NCBI GenBank assembly: GCA_002495055.1
Contig: DADR01000048.1
Span: forward strand, 7,121-22,781
DNA: 15,661 nt
Direction: 5' to 3'
From: Methanoregula sp. UBA247
Lineage (GTDB): Archaea; Halobacteriota; Methanomicrobia; Methanomicrobiales; Methanospirillaceae
Within the stretch, counting starts at the first letter, position 1; each line of letters opens with the position of its first letter. Under the pieces are notes generated by a model. The model saw nothing but the letters and a program-made list of their open reading frames with translations, was not told where the DNA came from and did no database searches. This document shows, piece after piece, positions 1 through 6,829 of the stretch. Position numbers and translations under genes: made by a program.

Positions 1-23
1 CAGTTCGAATCTGGTCGGGGGTA
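1..23 (+). tRNA. Possible 3' end of a tRNA gene (partial, isotype unknown)
   Basis: The first bases read CAG-TTCGAAT-CTG, which fits the inner T-stem and the seven-base T-loop consensus TTCRANY; the conserved G53-C61 closing pair falls at positions 3 and 11. The next bases would be the rest of the T-stem (14-15), the 3' acceptor strand CGGGGGT (16-22) and discriminator A (23), with no encoded CCA. The 5' part lies outside the window, so acceptor pairing cannot be tested and no isotype is assigned. It could be a chance match. Confidence 0.42.
7..21 (+). repeat. 15-bp direct repeat, left copy (candidate att site)
   Basis: GAATCTGGTCGGGGG lies inside the tRNA-like 3' end and recurs exactly at 1137-1151 on the same strand. 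The identity covers the end of the T-loop, the 3' T-stem strand and most of the acceptor strand. tRNA 3' ends are the usual attachment sites of archaeal integrative elements, so this may be one border of a decayed insertion. That origin is inferred. Confidence 0.45.
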
Positions 24-192
24 TCCGGACAAAAAGTTAGAATATCAGAAAAATCGTTTTTACCAGGCTCCGTCGTTGTTCTGGCATGTCTACCCAAGTA
101 TTACACAATCTGAAATTTTTGCAGCTATCAAACCCGAATACTCAAAACCATGCGGTTGAACCGGCCTAATAGAAGTACGGAGAATCTTTCCC

Positions 193-441
193 GTGAGATA
201 CTTTTTAACCCGATCGAGCGGAAAGTGCATTAAACAGGCTGCGGATCTGGCGCTGCAATTTATGGATTGCGGGAATACGTGTCCCCCACCAGAGCATGTT
301 GCCCTTCTCTTTTGCATGCAATTAATCAGAAACGAATGTGCATGGTTTTTTGATAATCAGTGTGCGATCCTTAGCATCGCAAAAGAATTATGCCCCAAAA
401 AATGGAAAAAACAAAGCCAAAAGGAAATGAAGGCTGATTAA
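193..441 (+). CDS. Small Cys-rich hypothetical ORF, 82 aa (doubtful)
   Basis: This is an 82-codon ORF with a GTG start and a GGAG-like Shine-Dalgarno at 179-182, ten bases upstream. The product is basic at the C-terminus (KKWKKQSQKEMK) and has seven cysteines, at residues 12, 26, 30, 41, 49, 57 and 67, including a CGNTC pair. I recognise no family and see no signal peptide or membrane segment. It lies in AT-rich DNA between the two 15-bp repeats, so it could be a real small cargo protein, a fragment of a larger decayed gene, or a chance ORF. The plausible ribosome site is the only positive support. Confidence 0.3.
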   Translation: MRYFLTRSSGKCIKQAADLALQFMDCGNTCPPPEHVALLFCMQLIRNECAWFFDNQCAILSIAKELCPKKWKKQSQKEMKAD

Positions 442-833
442 TTAATCAACAATTCAAGATAAGCAGAGTATATTGCATTGGGTAATCATGATTGCATTTT
501 CATTTTTTTATAAATGAATCTGATATTTGGGTTCCGTTGGCATTGCTGTCTTTACGTGTAAAAGAAAATCACGCTCGGCTAAAAAACTCCCTGCATTTGT
601 ATCCCCGGCAGTACTTGAGGTGCTGGTGAAAAATTTCGCCCTCAAACCCAATACTACACTCGAATCTGATATGGCCAGGATGGTAACAGCCTGCTAACTG
701 CAATCAGTGATCTGCACCTGAGCAGGGGGAGATTAAACCCGGAGAATGAAGTATAGCATCGGGAAAAGATTTCATAAGTACACAAGCTAAAAATAATCAA
801 ACAATAAGCATGTTGAACGGAGATGATTGAATC
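442..833. other. AT-rich gene-free stretch with possible gene remnant
   Basis: No intact gene is visible here. A T-rich run near 500-511 could terminate the upstream ORF. An open frame from about 524 to the TAA at 695-697 encodes segments such as KLPAFVSPAVLEVLVKNFAL. A second frame continues from 688 to a TAG at 754-756 with a protein-like sequence (SLLTAISDLHLSRGRLNPEN). A single frameshift near 685-690 would join them, as expected of a decayed gene. No family is recognised and there is no convincing start codon. The last 60 bases should hold the rubredoxin promoter; no clear TATA box is seen. Confidence 0.3.
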
Positions 834-1028
834 GTGGCAGAGTTAGTAAAAAAAATGGTTCGCTATGTGTGTCTCGAATGCCATTACATCTACGATCCAA
901 TGAAGGGAGATCCGAAGAATGGAATACCCCCGGGTACAGCATGGGAAGATGTTCCTGACACATGGCGCTGTCCTGAATGCAAAATCCTCAAGGCAAAAAA
1001 AGGTGTTTTCAAGCCGCTTGATGAATAA
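834..1028 (+). CDS. Rubredoxin (atypical)
   Basis: This is a 64-residue rubredoxin, a small cytoplasmic electron carrier that binds one iron through four cysteines. In anaerobes such proteins pass electrons to oxygen- or superoxide-detoxifying enzymes. The ligands are C13-x2-C16 and C46-x2-C49, and the family features YxYDP (18-22), G-x-P-P-G-T (30-35) and WxCP (44-47) are present. The GTG start is chosen because GGAGATGA at 819-826 sits seven bases before it; an ATG at 855 would give a 57-residue protein but lacks spacing to that site. Both glycines that normally follow the CxxC pairs are replaced, by His17 and Lys50, and the C-terminus is Lys-rich. No partner enzyme is adjacent, so the physiological partner is unknown. 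Confidence 0.93.
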   Translation: MAELVKKMVRYVCLECHYIYDPMKGDPKNGIPPGTAWEDVPDTWRCPECKILKAKKGVFKPLDE

Positions 1029-1060
1029 TCTTCTTGAATAGATTTTTTCGTACCGAAAGA
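1029..1060 (+). terminator. T-rich terminator of the rubredoxin gene
   Basis: Immediately after the rubredoxin stop the coding strand reads TCTTCTTGAATAGATTTTTTCG, with a T6 run, which fits archaeal oligo-T termination. No strong hairpin is seen. Confidence 0.35.
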
Positions 1061-1136
1061 TCCTATAAGGAAAATTGGTACAGATATAAAAAATTGATGG
1101 ACCCGGATTCCGTAAAGGTTTTTGGCTGCTGGTCTG

Positions 1137-1151
1137 GAATCTGGTCGGGGG
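1137..1151 (+). repeat. 15-bp direct repeat, right copy (candidate att remnant)
   Basis: This is an exact copy of the 15 bases at 7-21, in the same orientation. The bases before it do not keep the T-loop TTCG, so it is only a partial tRNA end. If the pair marks an insertion, the element would span roughly 22-1136 and include the rubredoxin. Confidence 0.45.
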
Positions 1152-1157
1152 AATGTG

Positions 1158-1173
1158 GGTATTTGTCAATACC
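1158..1173. promoter_or_regulatory. Inverted repeat GGTATT-N4-AATACC upstream of the K+ channel
   Basis: Perfect 6-bp arms (1158-1163 and 1168-1173) are separated by TGTC. A TATA-like ATTATAAT follows at about 1182-1190, close to the channel start. The position fits an operator or promoter-proximal hairpin; function is inferred. Confidence 0.3.
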
Positions 1174-1195
1174 GATCAATTCATTATAATCGTGA

Positions 1196-2035
1196 ATGAG
1201 AATTCTTACTGGAATGAACAGGATCTCGTTTCGTTTTCAGATTTATATTGTGGTATTCCTTTGCGTAATTATTGGCGGAATGATCGCGCTCATGGCAGAG
1301 GAAGGTTTCTCTCCTCTTGATGCTTTTTATTTTCTCATCGTAACCATTGCAACAGTAGGTTATGGTGACCTCCATCCTGTAACCTCCCTGGGAAAAGTGA
1401 CGGTAATTATTATTATTCTTTGTGGGGTTGGGGTTTTTGTAGGTCTTGTGGCAAATTCAATTGAATACCTTATAGACAAACGGGAACGTGCCGAACGATT
1501 AAAAAAGATGAATATGATTATCGGGGTTCTTTTTTCTGAACTGGGAATCCGGCTGCTCAGATTACTTGGTGAAAAGGATCCTGCCATCAACGAGTTACAA
1601 GAAGTTCTGGTTGTGGCTGATAAGTGGTCCGAAGCTGATTTTAAACGAGCGTTCACTACCCTTGAGCACCATTCTTATGCAGTGAAAAGCCAGGATTTTA
1701 ACCTTGAGATTCTGCGGGACATCTTAAAAAAACGTGAGGACTTCATGATCCGGCTGCTTGAAAATCCTGAGCTGCTCGAGCAAGAGGCATTCACCGAACT
1801 CATGCAGGCTTTGTTTCATTTAAACGAGGAACTGGTAATCCGCGAACGTCTTACCGATCTCCCCCCATCAGATTATAACCACCTCTCCGGGGATATAAAC
1901 CGAGTATACCGGCATCTGGCAGTTACCTGGCTGCGGTATATGGTGCACCTGAAAGCACACTACCCTTATCTCTTCTCGCTGGCCATGCGGACAAACCCGT
2001 TCGATACTAATGCATCCGTGATTGTGAAATCATAA
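1196..2035 (+). CDS. Two-TM potassium channel with unknown C-terminal domain
   Basis: This is a 279-residue membrane protein. Residues 14-33 form the first transmembrane helix, 42-52 the pore helix, TVGYGD (53-58) the K+ selectivity filter, and about 66-90 the second helix. This matches the Ion_trans_2 family, which acts as a tetramer in the cytoplasmic membrane. After a charged linker (DKRERAERLKK) about 180 mostly helical residues follow that are not an RCK/TrkA_N domain: no GxGxxG nucleotide-binding motif is seen, and I do not recognise the fold. That region presumably gates or assembles the channel. Neither this ATG nor the one at 1214 (residue 7) has a Shine-Dalgarno. A TATA-like ATTATAAT near 1182-1190 would suit a leaderless start at 1214. 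The gene converges with the DUF2070 gene. Confidence 0.88.
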   Translation: MRILTGMNRISFRFQIYIVVFLCVIIGGMIALMAEEGFSPLDAFYFLIVTIATVGYGDLHPVTSLGKVTVIIIILCGVGVFVGLVANSIEYLIDKRERAERLKKMNMIIGVLFSELGIRLLRLLGEKDPAINELQEVLVVADKWSEADFKRAFTTLEHHSYAVKSQDFNLEILRDILKKREDFMIRLLENPELLEQEAFTELMQALFHLNEELVIRERLTDLPPSDYNHLSGDINRVYRHLAVTWLRYMVHLKAHYPYLFSLAMRTNPFDTNASVIVKS

Positions 2036-2074
2036 TCCGGATTTACCCTCTATCAGATCTGCAAAAAACCGGTT

Positions 2075-2092
2075 GGGAGGGAAAAACCTCCC
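2075..2092. terminator. Bidirectional hairpin terminator between convergent genes
   Basis: GGGAGG (2075-2080) pairs with CCTCCC (2087-2092) around a GAAAAA loop. Read on the minus strand, the hairpin is followed by TTTTTT a few bases on (complement of 2063-2068), so it can end the DUF2070 operon. On the plus strand it lies 40 bases after the channel stop. The dual role is inferred from position. Confidence 0.55.
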
Positions 2093-2144
2093 GAATAAAA
2101 AGAATCAACCATCGTTTAAAAAATACACTGGTCAGGGTCACTGA

Positions 2145-3899
2145 TCAGACAATAACGATGTAAGCGATCAGGGACAACAGGAACGCCAGGAGCAGCATCG
2201 CAAGAGACAGCGGTGCGACAAATACCAGCATGGCATTTACCGTGCTCGCGAGTTGGGAGATTGTGTTGGAACCAAAGACAACAACACGCTCGCAGTGTGC
2301 GGTGCTTGCGGCTGCTTCTGAAGGTGTAAGATCCTGGATTGCAGCCTGCAGCGCTTCGATCACAAACGGCAGGAATTCAGATACCGGCACGTGCATGCCT
2401 ACCGGATTTTTGCCGGAAATTGTATTCACGACATGAGAGTCGGTTGTCATCACTTCAGCGTTATCAATATGTGTCAGGATTTGTTCCAGTAAAACTTCAC
2501 GCACTCCTTGTGCCATATTGTTACCATCAATCAGGACATATGCTGTCCGTTGCCCTTCAACGTCGACAACAAGCACCTGGACACCAAGATCTCCAAACCC
2601 CTGTTCTCTTTTGTAGGGGAGTGATAGGTGTGCAGCCCCCGCCCTGAAAGGATACAATTGAGCAGTGCGACACCGGTCCATTGCTTCCAGCGACGCATGC
2701 TGGTACTCGGTTGCTGTCAGCGTTGCAAGGAGTACCGGTGATGACAGGTCGGTCATGCAGTTGTGTGCGTCCACGACAGCAACATTGGGGAACCAGCGAT
2801 GGCCCTCGGCCATAATCGTCATACCGACTGAAAAATCCACGTCTTCAGTTCTATGAGGTGAACGGCTGGTCACCAGAAGGACCGAGTCACCGATTCGCTG
2901 ATAAAGGACCTGCACAGAACCCTGAGAGAGTCGACCAGACCTGCCGGCACCACGCGAATAGGAAATTCCGGAACGGGATTTTTGCAGCGCATCGATAACC
3001 TTTTGGATTTCTGTCTCTGAAACGAGGTTAAAATCATGAGTGGCACACCCGTGTGCAACAATTGTTTCCTCATCAAAGCTATCATGCAATATTTTCGGAA
3101 GATTCCCTCCCCCGATCTCTCCCATAGGTCCGGGGTGCAGGTTAGGGACGGTGAAAATTATCCCCTTTTTCTTATCCTGGTTAAAAAAGAAGCTCACCTG
3201 GGGGACAAATATCTCTTCACCGATCTCACGGAAGAAATTTTCCATTCCCTTTGAGGATCCATCTGTCATGTGTGCGATAAACGCATTGATGAAAGCCAGC
3301 CCGCGTATTTTAAATGCATGCCGGAGCGGGCGTTCAATCATCCAGATAAGGATTGCAAACCCGAGCCCGAAAACGACATGAAGCACCAGTGCAAGGATAC
3401 CGAATGATAGTGAAAAAAGAAGCATACCGGCAAGTATGCCGACGCTGCTCTGGATGAACGCCGGCACAAGCATACGGGGTACCCGGTAATCGGCGATTGC
3501 TGCGAGTACCAGAAGGCGAAGGCCAAAGACAAATCCGAGTGAGATCGCGTAGAACAGCGGGATGAGTTTTATCGACGATGCCAGCGCGAAATAGGTGATG
3601 ATTACCCCAAAGACCGTACAGGTAAGTGCGAGGAGAGCTGACCGGTTCCAGGTCATCGTTTTCCCGGTATACTCGATGAGTGGTTTTGTCAGGATGAGAG
3701 CTGCTATTCCAGGAAGAGTGAAGGCCAGGGTACCTGAAAATGGCAGGGCTGAAAAAGGCAGTATTACCCATGCCCGGACACCCGCACCATCGATGAGCAG
3801 ACCGAGGATGACCATAAGAAACAGCGAACGTTTCCATGAAGGTGCAGTAAATATATACCTGGCAAGTTGACCGAGTTTGACATCACCCTCCTGAGTCAT
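2145..3899 (-). CDS. DUF2070 family membrane protein
   Basis: This 584-residue protein has a multi-spanning N-terminus (about six hydrophobic segments between residues 25 and 190), a soluble region of about 350 residues, and one or two C-terminal membrane segments (about 555-584). It resembles the archaeal DUF2070 family, whose function I do not know. The soluble part carries conserved-looking polar motifs: HPGP (255-258) followed by a GGG run, HGxxTHD (283-289), DAHN (377-380), IDGNN (457-461) and TDSH (486-489). Clusters of His and Asp like these often bind metal, so an enzyme tethered to the membrane is possible; this is inference. The ATG directly abuts the stop of the Dph6-like gene (TAAATG), so translation is probably coupled. 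It is the last gene of the operon. Confidence 0.85.
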   Translation of the reverse strand: MTQEGDVKLGQLARYIFTAPSWKRSLFLMVILGLLIDGAGVRAWVILPFSALPFSGTLAFTLPGIAALILTKPLIEYTGKTMTWNRSALLALTCTVFGVIITYFALASSIKLIPLFYAISLGFVFGLRLLVLAAIADYRVPRMLVPAFIQSSVGILAGMLLFSLSFGILALVLHVVFGLGFAILIWMIERPLRHAFKIRGLAFINAFIAHMTDGSSKGMENFFREIGEEIFVPQVSFFFNQDKKKGIIFTVPNLHPGPMGEIGGGNLPKILHDSFDEETIVAHGCATHDFNLVSETEIQKVIDALQKSRSGISYSRGAGRSGRLSQGSVQVLYQRIGDSVLLVTSRSPHRTEDVDFSVGMTIMAEGHRWFPNVAVVDAHNCMTDLSSPVLLATLTATEYQHASLEAMDRCRTAQLYPFRAGAAHLSLPYKREQGFGDLGVQVLVVDVEGQRTAYVLIDGNNMAQGVREVLLEQILTHIDNAEVMTTDSHVVNTISGKNPVGMHVPVSEFLPFVIEALQAAIQDLTPSEAAASTAHCERVVVFGSNTISQLASTVNAMLVFVAPLSLAMLLLAFLLSLIAYIVIV

Positions 3900-4556
3900 T
3901 TATGCAAAACCTCCAAGAACCAGTTCATGGTGGTCAGGAGACGAGCGGATCTCGCAGGACGTATAGGTGACAGGGCGAGAGTAAAATGGTGCATTAAGGG
4001 TAAGGGTTTCATATTCCCCCCCTTCGCCGGCCAGGTTGATGCGGTGAACAGCAGCGATCTGTTTTAGTCTCTGGATCAGGTCAGAATCAATATGTGCCCC
4101 AAGAATATGTTCATCAAGCCCTTCAGCAGCGGTTACAACGATCATTGCGTCCAGACTCCGGGCTACTTCATTAAGCAAGGTCTCAGTATCCATGTGCCAG
4201 AGTGGGGTAAAGAGCAGGATACCGAGCCGGTCAGTGATTGCCCTCACACGCCCGGCCTGGTATACTGAAGCTACTGCGCCCGCTATCACCCCTTCCACAT
4301 CAAGTTTGGCAAGACCCCGCTCCAGATCGGCAAGTTCCTCTTCCTTGCGTCCGTGCGTGGGGATCTCCTGGTATTTCATGCCGGCGACTTTGGCAATGGC
4401 AGCGACTGCATCAATGTTTGCAGAGTGGAACATGTAGGAGTCCCGGTTTTCCGGGCGGGCGGTGACGATATATTCAACGTCTTTACCGCTGTCAAGTGCT
4501 TTCTGAATAGAGAGGATTGAATCTTTTCCCCCGGAGGTGAGTGCTGCCCAGCTCAT
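3900..4556 (-). CDS. dph6: Diphthine--ammonia ligase (Dph6-like ATP pyrophosphatase)
   Basis: This 218-residue cytoplasmic protein is of the MJ0570/Dph6 type. Its PP-loop SGGKDS (8-13) binds ATP for adenylation, and GEGGEYETL near residues 177-185 is the second hallmark of the family. Known members amidate diphthine to diphthamide on the translocation factor EF-2, the last step of a modification found only in archaea and eukaryotes. The length is typical of archaeal single-domain members. The gene starts two bases after the PfkB-gene stop (TGA-TA-ATG) and its own stop abuts the DUF2070 start, so it is co-translated with both. The PP-loop fold is certain. The exact substrate is assigned by family, and some paralogues of this family are not proven diphthamide enzymes. 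Confidence 0.85.
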   Translation of the reverse strand: MSWAALTSGGKDSILSIQKALDSGKDVEYIVTARPENRDSYMFHSANIDAVAAIAKVAGMKYQEIPTHGRKEEELADLERGLAKLDVEGVIAGAVASVYQAGRVRAITDRLGILLFTPLWHMDTETLLNEVARSLDAMIVVTAAEGLDEHILGAHIDSDLIQRLKQIAAVHRINLAGEGGEYETLTLNAPFYSRPVTYTSCEIRSSPDHHELVLGGFA

Positions 4557-4558
4557 TA

Positions 4559-5458
4559 TCAGTCATTCCTTGATGGCGGTAATTCAAGCAGGCCGAAGTA
4601 CTTCTGGTACCGGATCTGCATGCTGTTCCAGTCAGCAAGATGGGTCTGGCATCCAACGTGTTCAACAACAAATGAAGCAGTGACAGTCCCAATCTTGCAG
4701 CAGGTCAGGGGATCATAACCCCGGATATAGGCAGAAAGGAATCCGGCCCTGTACGAGTCACCAGCTCCGGTTGGGTCTGCAAGGGTGACCGGGAGAGCAG
4801 GTATTACGTGCTCGGAACCGTGCGAATAGAGCGTACTCCCGTCACCGCTCATGGTAAATACTGCGGTTCTGACCTGGCTGATGAGAGTATCTTTTGTTAC
4901 TCCCAGTGTGTTGCACATCTGCCGGACCTCATGCTGGTTGGCAAAAAGAATGTCTGAATTGGCAAGGATTGATCCGAGTTGCTCTCTGGTATACCAGAAA
5001 ACGTCCTGCCCGGGATCAAACGAGGCGAACTCACTTCTCTCGGCTACACGACAGTTGAACTCCGGATCTGCAGTGGCCATGTGAACAAACGGGAGAGGTG
5101 GGGCTTCTGAAGTGGCAAAGGCCTTCGAGGCACCCCATTCAAAAAACGTCATCTGGTCCCCGGCATCGTCAGTAAACATGAAAGCTGTCGGTGTATGTGC
5201 ATCAGGAACGACAAAGAACTGCTGATGAATCCCAATCCTGTTCATCCAGCGGTCATATTCGCTGCCAACAAAGTCCCCTCCGATGCAGGAAATAAGGGAA
5301 ACCTGCTCACCAAGGGTTGCAATTCCGGCAGCGATATTTGCTGCACCTCCCCCGAAATAGATCTGGCGGTCAGAAATATGGGTAGAGCAATTTTTCTCCG
5401 GCAGATGAGGTACACGGGAAATATGGTCGATTGCTGTATGCCCGACTACTGAGATCAT
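4559..5458 (-). CDS. PfkB (ribokinase) family sugar or nucleoside kinase
   Basis: This 299-residue kinase is of the ribokinase/PfkB superfamily. An N-terminal GGGAANIA motif (about 36-43) forms the first family signature, and DPTGAGDSYRAGF near residue 228 is the second, with the GAGD aspartate as catalytic base and the anion hole beside it. The reaction is ATP-dependent phosphorylation of a hydroxyl group. The archaeal relatives I recall include a broad-specificity nucleoside kinase of the MJ0406 type, so a nucleoside is a fair guess, but the substrate cannot be read from the sequence. The start overlaps the DUF555 stop as ATGA, and the stop is two bases before the Dph6-like start. Both junctions indicate translational coupling within the operon. 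Confidence 0.88.
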   Translation of the reverse strand: MISVVGHTAIDHISRVPHLPEKNCSTHISDRQIYFGGGAANIAAGIATLGEQVSLISCIGGDFVGSEYDRWMNRIGIHQQFFVVPDAHTPTAFMFTDDAGDQMTFFEWGASKAFATSEAPPLPFVHMATADPEFNCRVAERSEFASFDPGQDVFWYTREQLGSILANSDILFANQHEVRQMCNTLGVTKDTLISQVRTAVFTMSGDGSTLYSHGSEHVIPALPVTLADPTGAGDSYRAGFLSAYIRGYDPLTCCKIGTVTASFVVEHVGCQTHLADWNSMQIRYQKYFGLLELPPSRND

Positions 5459-5793
5459 AGTACCTGCACTTCCAGTAGTTTCAGCGGCACATCCCGAAGA
5501 GCCTTTCCTATCACGGATTTTGCAATACGCTCAGCATGCTCGGGGGATTCGGCCCGGAAGACTTTCATCTCCAGCACAAGTCCGACAAGGGCGGTCCCGG
5601 CTACGACAATCGCACTTGAAAGTGTCTCCTCACAGTACGGGCAGGTAAGGAAACCCGCATCAACCTCCACATATTTTGCGGCAGGGTTGAGCCGTTTTCC
5701 CGCCTCACTGATTGCAATTCCGATTGCATCGTCAAGCGATTTAACGTCACGCAGGATCCACGCCGATTCCAGAGTCACTACATAATCAGGCAT
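5455..5793 (-). CDS. DUF555 / UPF0212 family protein
   Basis: This 112-residue protein begins MPDYVVTLESAWI and matches the archaeal UPF0212 (DUF555) family, whose function is unknown. A CPYC pair near residues 51-54 could bind a metal or form a disulfide, and the C-terminal half repeats short beta-alpha units around VFRAESPEHAERIAKSVIG. The ATG at 5793 is chosen over an in-frame TTG at 5814 because the Shine-Dalgarno AAGGAGA lies between the two, about ten bases before the ATG. The gene follows the nitroreductase stop by 14 bases, and its stop overlaps the kinase start by four bases. Confidence 0.86.
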   Translation of the reverse strand: MPDYVVTLESAWILRDVKSLDDAIGIAISEAGKRLNPAAKYVEVDAGFLTCPYCEETLSSAIVVAGTALVGLVLEMKVFRAESPEHAERIAKSVIGKALRDVPLKLLEVQVL

Positions 5794-5807
5794 CTTTTTT
5801 TGTCTCC

Positions 5808-6335
5808 TTACCAAATCTCCCGGTGAACATGCTCACCGGGATTCATTCTTTCTGTCCGCACGGTCGGGGGGTGTCCTCTCCCGACTGCCAGTAGTGAGAC
5901 AGGACGGATATGCGGGGGCAGGTCAAGGATATCACGTACTTCCTCATCATTAAAAGCTCCTGTCCAGCATGAATGCAGGTTTTTTGCATGGGCAGCAAGC
6001 ATCATATACGTGCATGCAATTGTCGCGTCTTCCAAACCATAAAGAATCCCGCGCTCGCCATAGCGCGACATCGAGCGGACATAGTTTGCACAGAGAGCAA
6101 AGATTGCGCCTGCCTGCTCCACATGTGCCTGATCAAATGCTGCCTGTGCGAGTGCTGCCAGTACCTCCTCATCGGTAACGACGATAACATCCCATGATTC
6201 AAGATTTCCCGCACTGGGAGCGGTACTTGCACAGCTGATGATATACTCAATCTCCTCTTCAGTCAGGTGTTCGTTTTCGTAGATACGGACTGATGAGCGG
6301 GTTTTAAGAAACTCTAAAAAATCAGAGGAGTCCAT
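5808..6335 (-). CDS. Nitroreductase family FMN oxidoreductase
   Basis: This is a 175-residue, single-domain nitroreductase-like protein, probably a cytoplasmic homodimer that binds FMN. RSSVRIY (13-19) near the N-terminus contributes phosphate contacts, PSAGNLESW (40-48) is the usual loop next to the flavin, and LLAVGRG near residue 153 is the C-terminal signature. The substrate is unknown; the family ranges from quinone reduction to cofactor chemistry. A longer in-frame ORF reaches 6506, but its extra residues are low-complexity shadow of the preceding gene. The ATG at 6335 gives the standard N-terminus (MDSSDFLEFLKTRSSVR) and has AGGA about eleven bases upstream. It overlaps the end of the upstream gene by 14 bases. 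Confidence 0.88.
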   Translation of the reverse strand: MDSSDFLEFLKTRSSVRIYENEHLTEEEIEYIISCASTAPSAGNLESWDVIVVTDEEVLAALAQAAFDQAHVEQAGAIFALCANYVRSMSRYGERGILYGLEDATIACTYMMLAAHAKNLHSCWTGAFNDEEVRDILDLPPHIRPVSLLAVGRGHPPTVRTERMNPGEHVHREIW

Positions 6336-6687
6336 GTTTGTTAAGTTCCTGCCATGCTTCCTGTGCCGGAGTCGTGGATGCACTGATTGCCAAAGCGATC
6401 TTTTCGATTGCCAGTTCCGGCTGATTGCTCTCTGTGAGAGAGATTGCCTCATTGAGTGCATTGATCGCCTTATTGAATTCAGCATGCCCGGTGCTTTTAG
6501 CTGCAAACTGGGTCTCGCTTCTTATCGATTCCAGAAGCAACAGGAGCATACGCCGACCTCCGGAGCGTTCATTTTCTGAAAACCCTGTTAACGCAAGGCA
6601 AAGCTGAGATGCTATAATGAGTTCGGATTTTGCCCTTTCACCAAACTGGTAATTTTTTACCGCAGTTCCAAGATCCATACTATCCAT
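6322..6687 (-). CDS. Small helical protein of unknown function, 121 aa
   Basis: I do not recognise the family. From ATG 6687 the product is 121 residues, predicted largely helical, with an Ala/Glu-rich C-terminal half (ALNEAISLTESNQPELAIEK) that resembles a helical hairpin or TPR-like repeat. ATG 6678 is an equally good start (residue 4), and neither has a clear Shine-Dalgarno. The frame is open to 6918, but the upstream codons overlap the neighbouring gene's 3' end and are unlike a real N-terminus. It is the first gene of the six-gene operon, and its last 14 bases overlap the nitroreductase start. It may be a small partner of that enzyme, although only position suggests this. Confidence 0.62.
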   Translation of the reverse strand: MDSMDLGTAVKNYQFGERAKSELIIASQLCLALTGFSENERSGGRRMLLLLLESIRSETQFAAKSTGHAEFNKAINALNEAISLTESNQPELAIEKIALAISASTTPAQEAWQELNKHGLL

Positions 6688-6740
6688 AGCTATTGCCAAT
6701 AAAAGAAAATTAGCATTGGGAGAAGAAATTCCGACTAATA

Positions 6741-6752
6741 TCTGATATACAC
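6741..6752 (-). promoter_or_regulatory. Candidate TATA box of the six-gene operon
   Basis: The minus strand reads GTGTATATCAGA here. With the usual spacing, transcription would start near 6720, giving a leader of about 33 bases before ATG 6687. Other AT-rich sites (about 6758-6768) are possible. Assigned by eye only. Confidence 0.3.
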
Positions 6753-6829
6753 GCGAAAAAATATTGAGGTTGACTGCCTTCCTTTGTATGTAGTATGGGA
6801 ACGGATGTAACCCGCTATTCTGGCATGAA

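Noticed and set aside
5794..5814. TTG start extending DUF555 by seven residues
   Set aside because: The extension would contain the Shine-Dalgarno of the ATG at 5793, and the family begins at MPDYVV.
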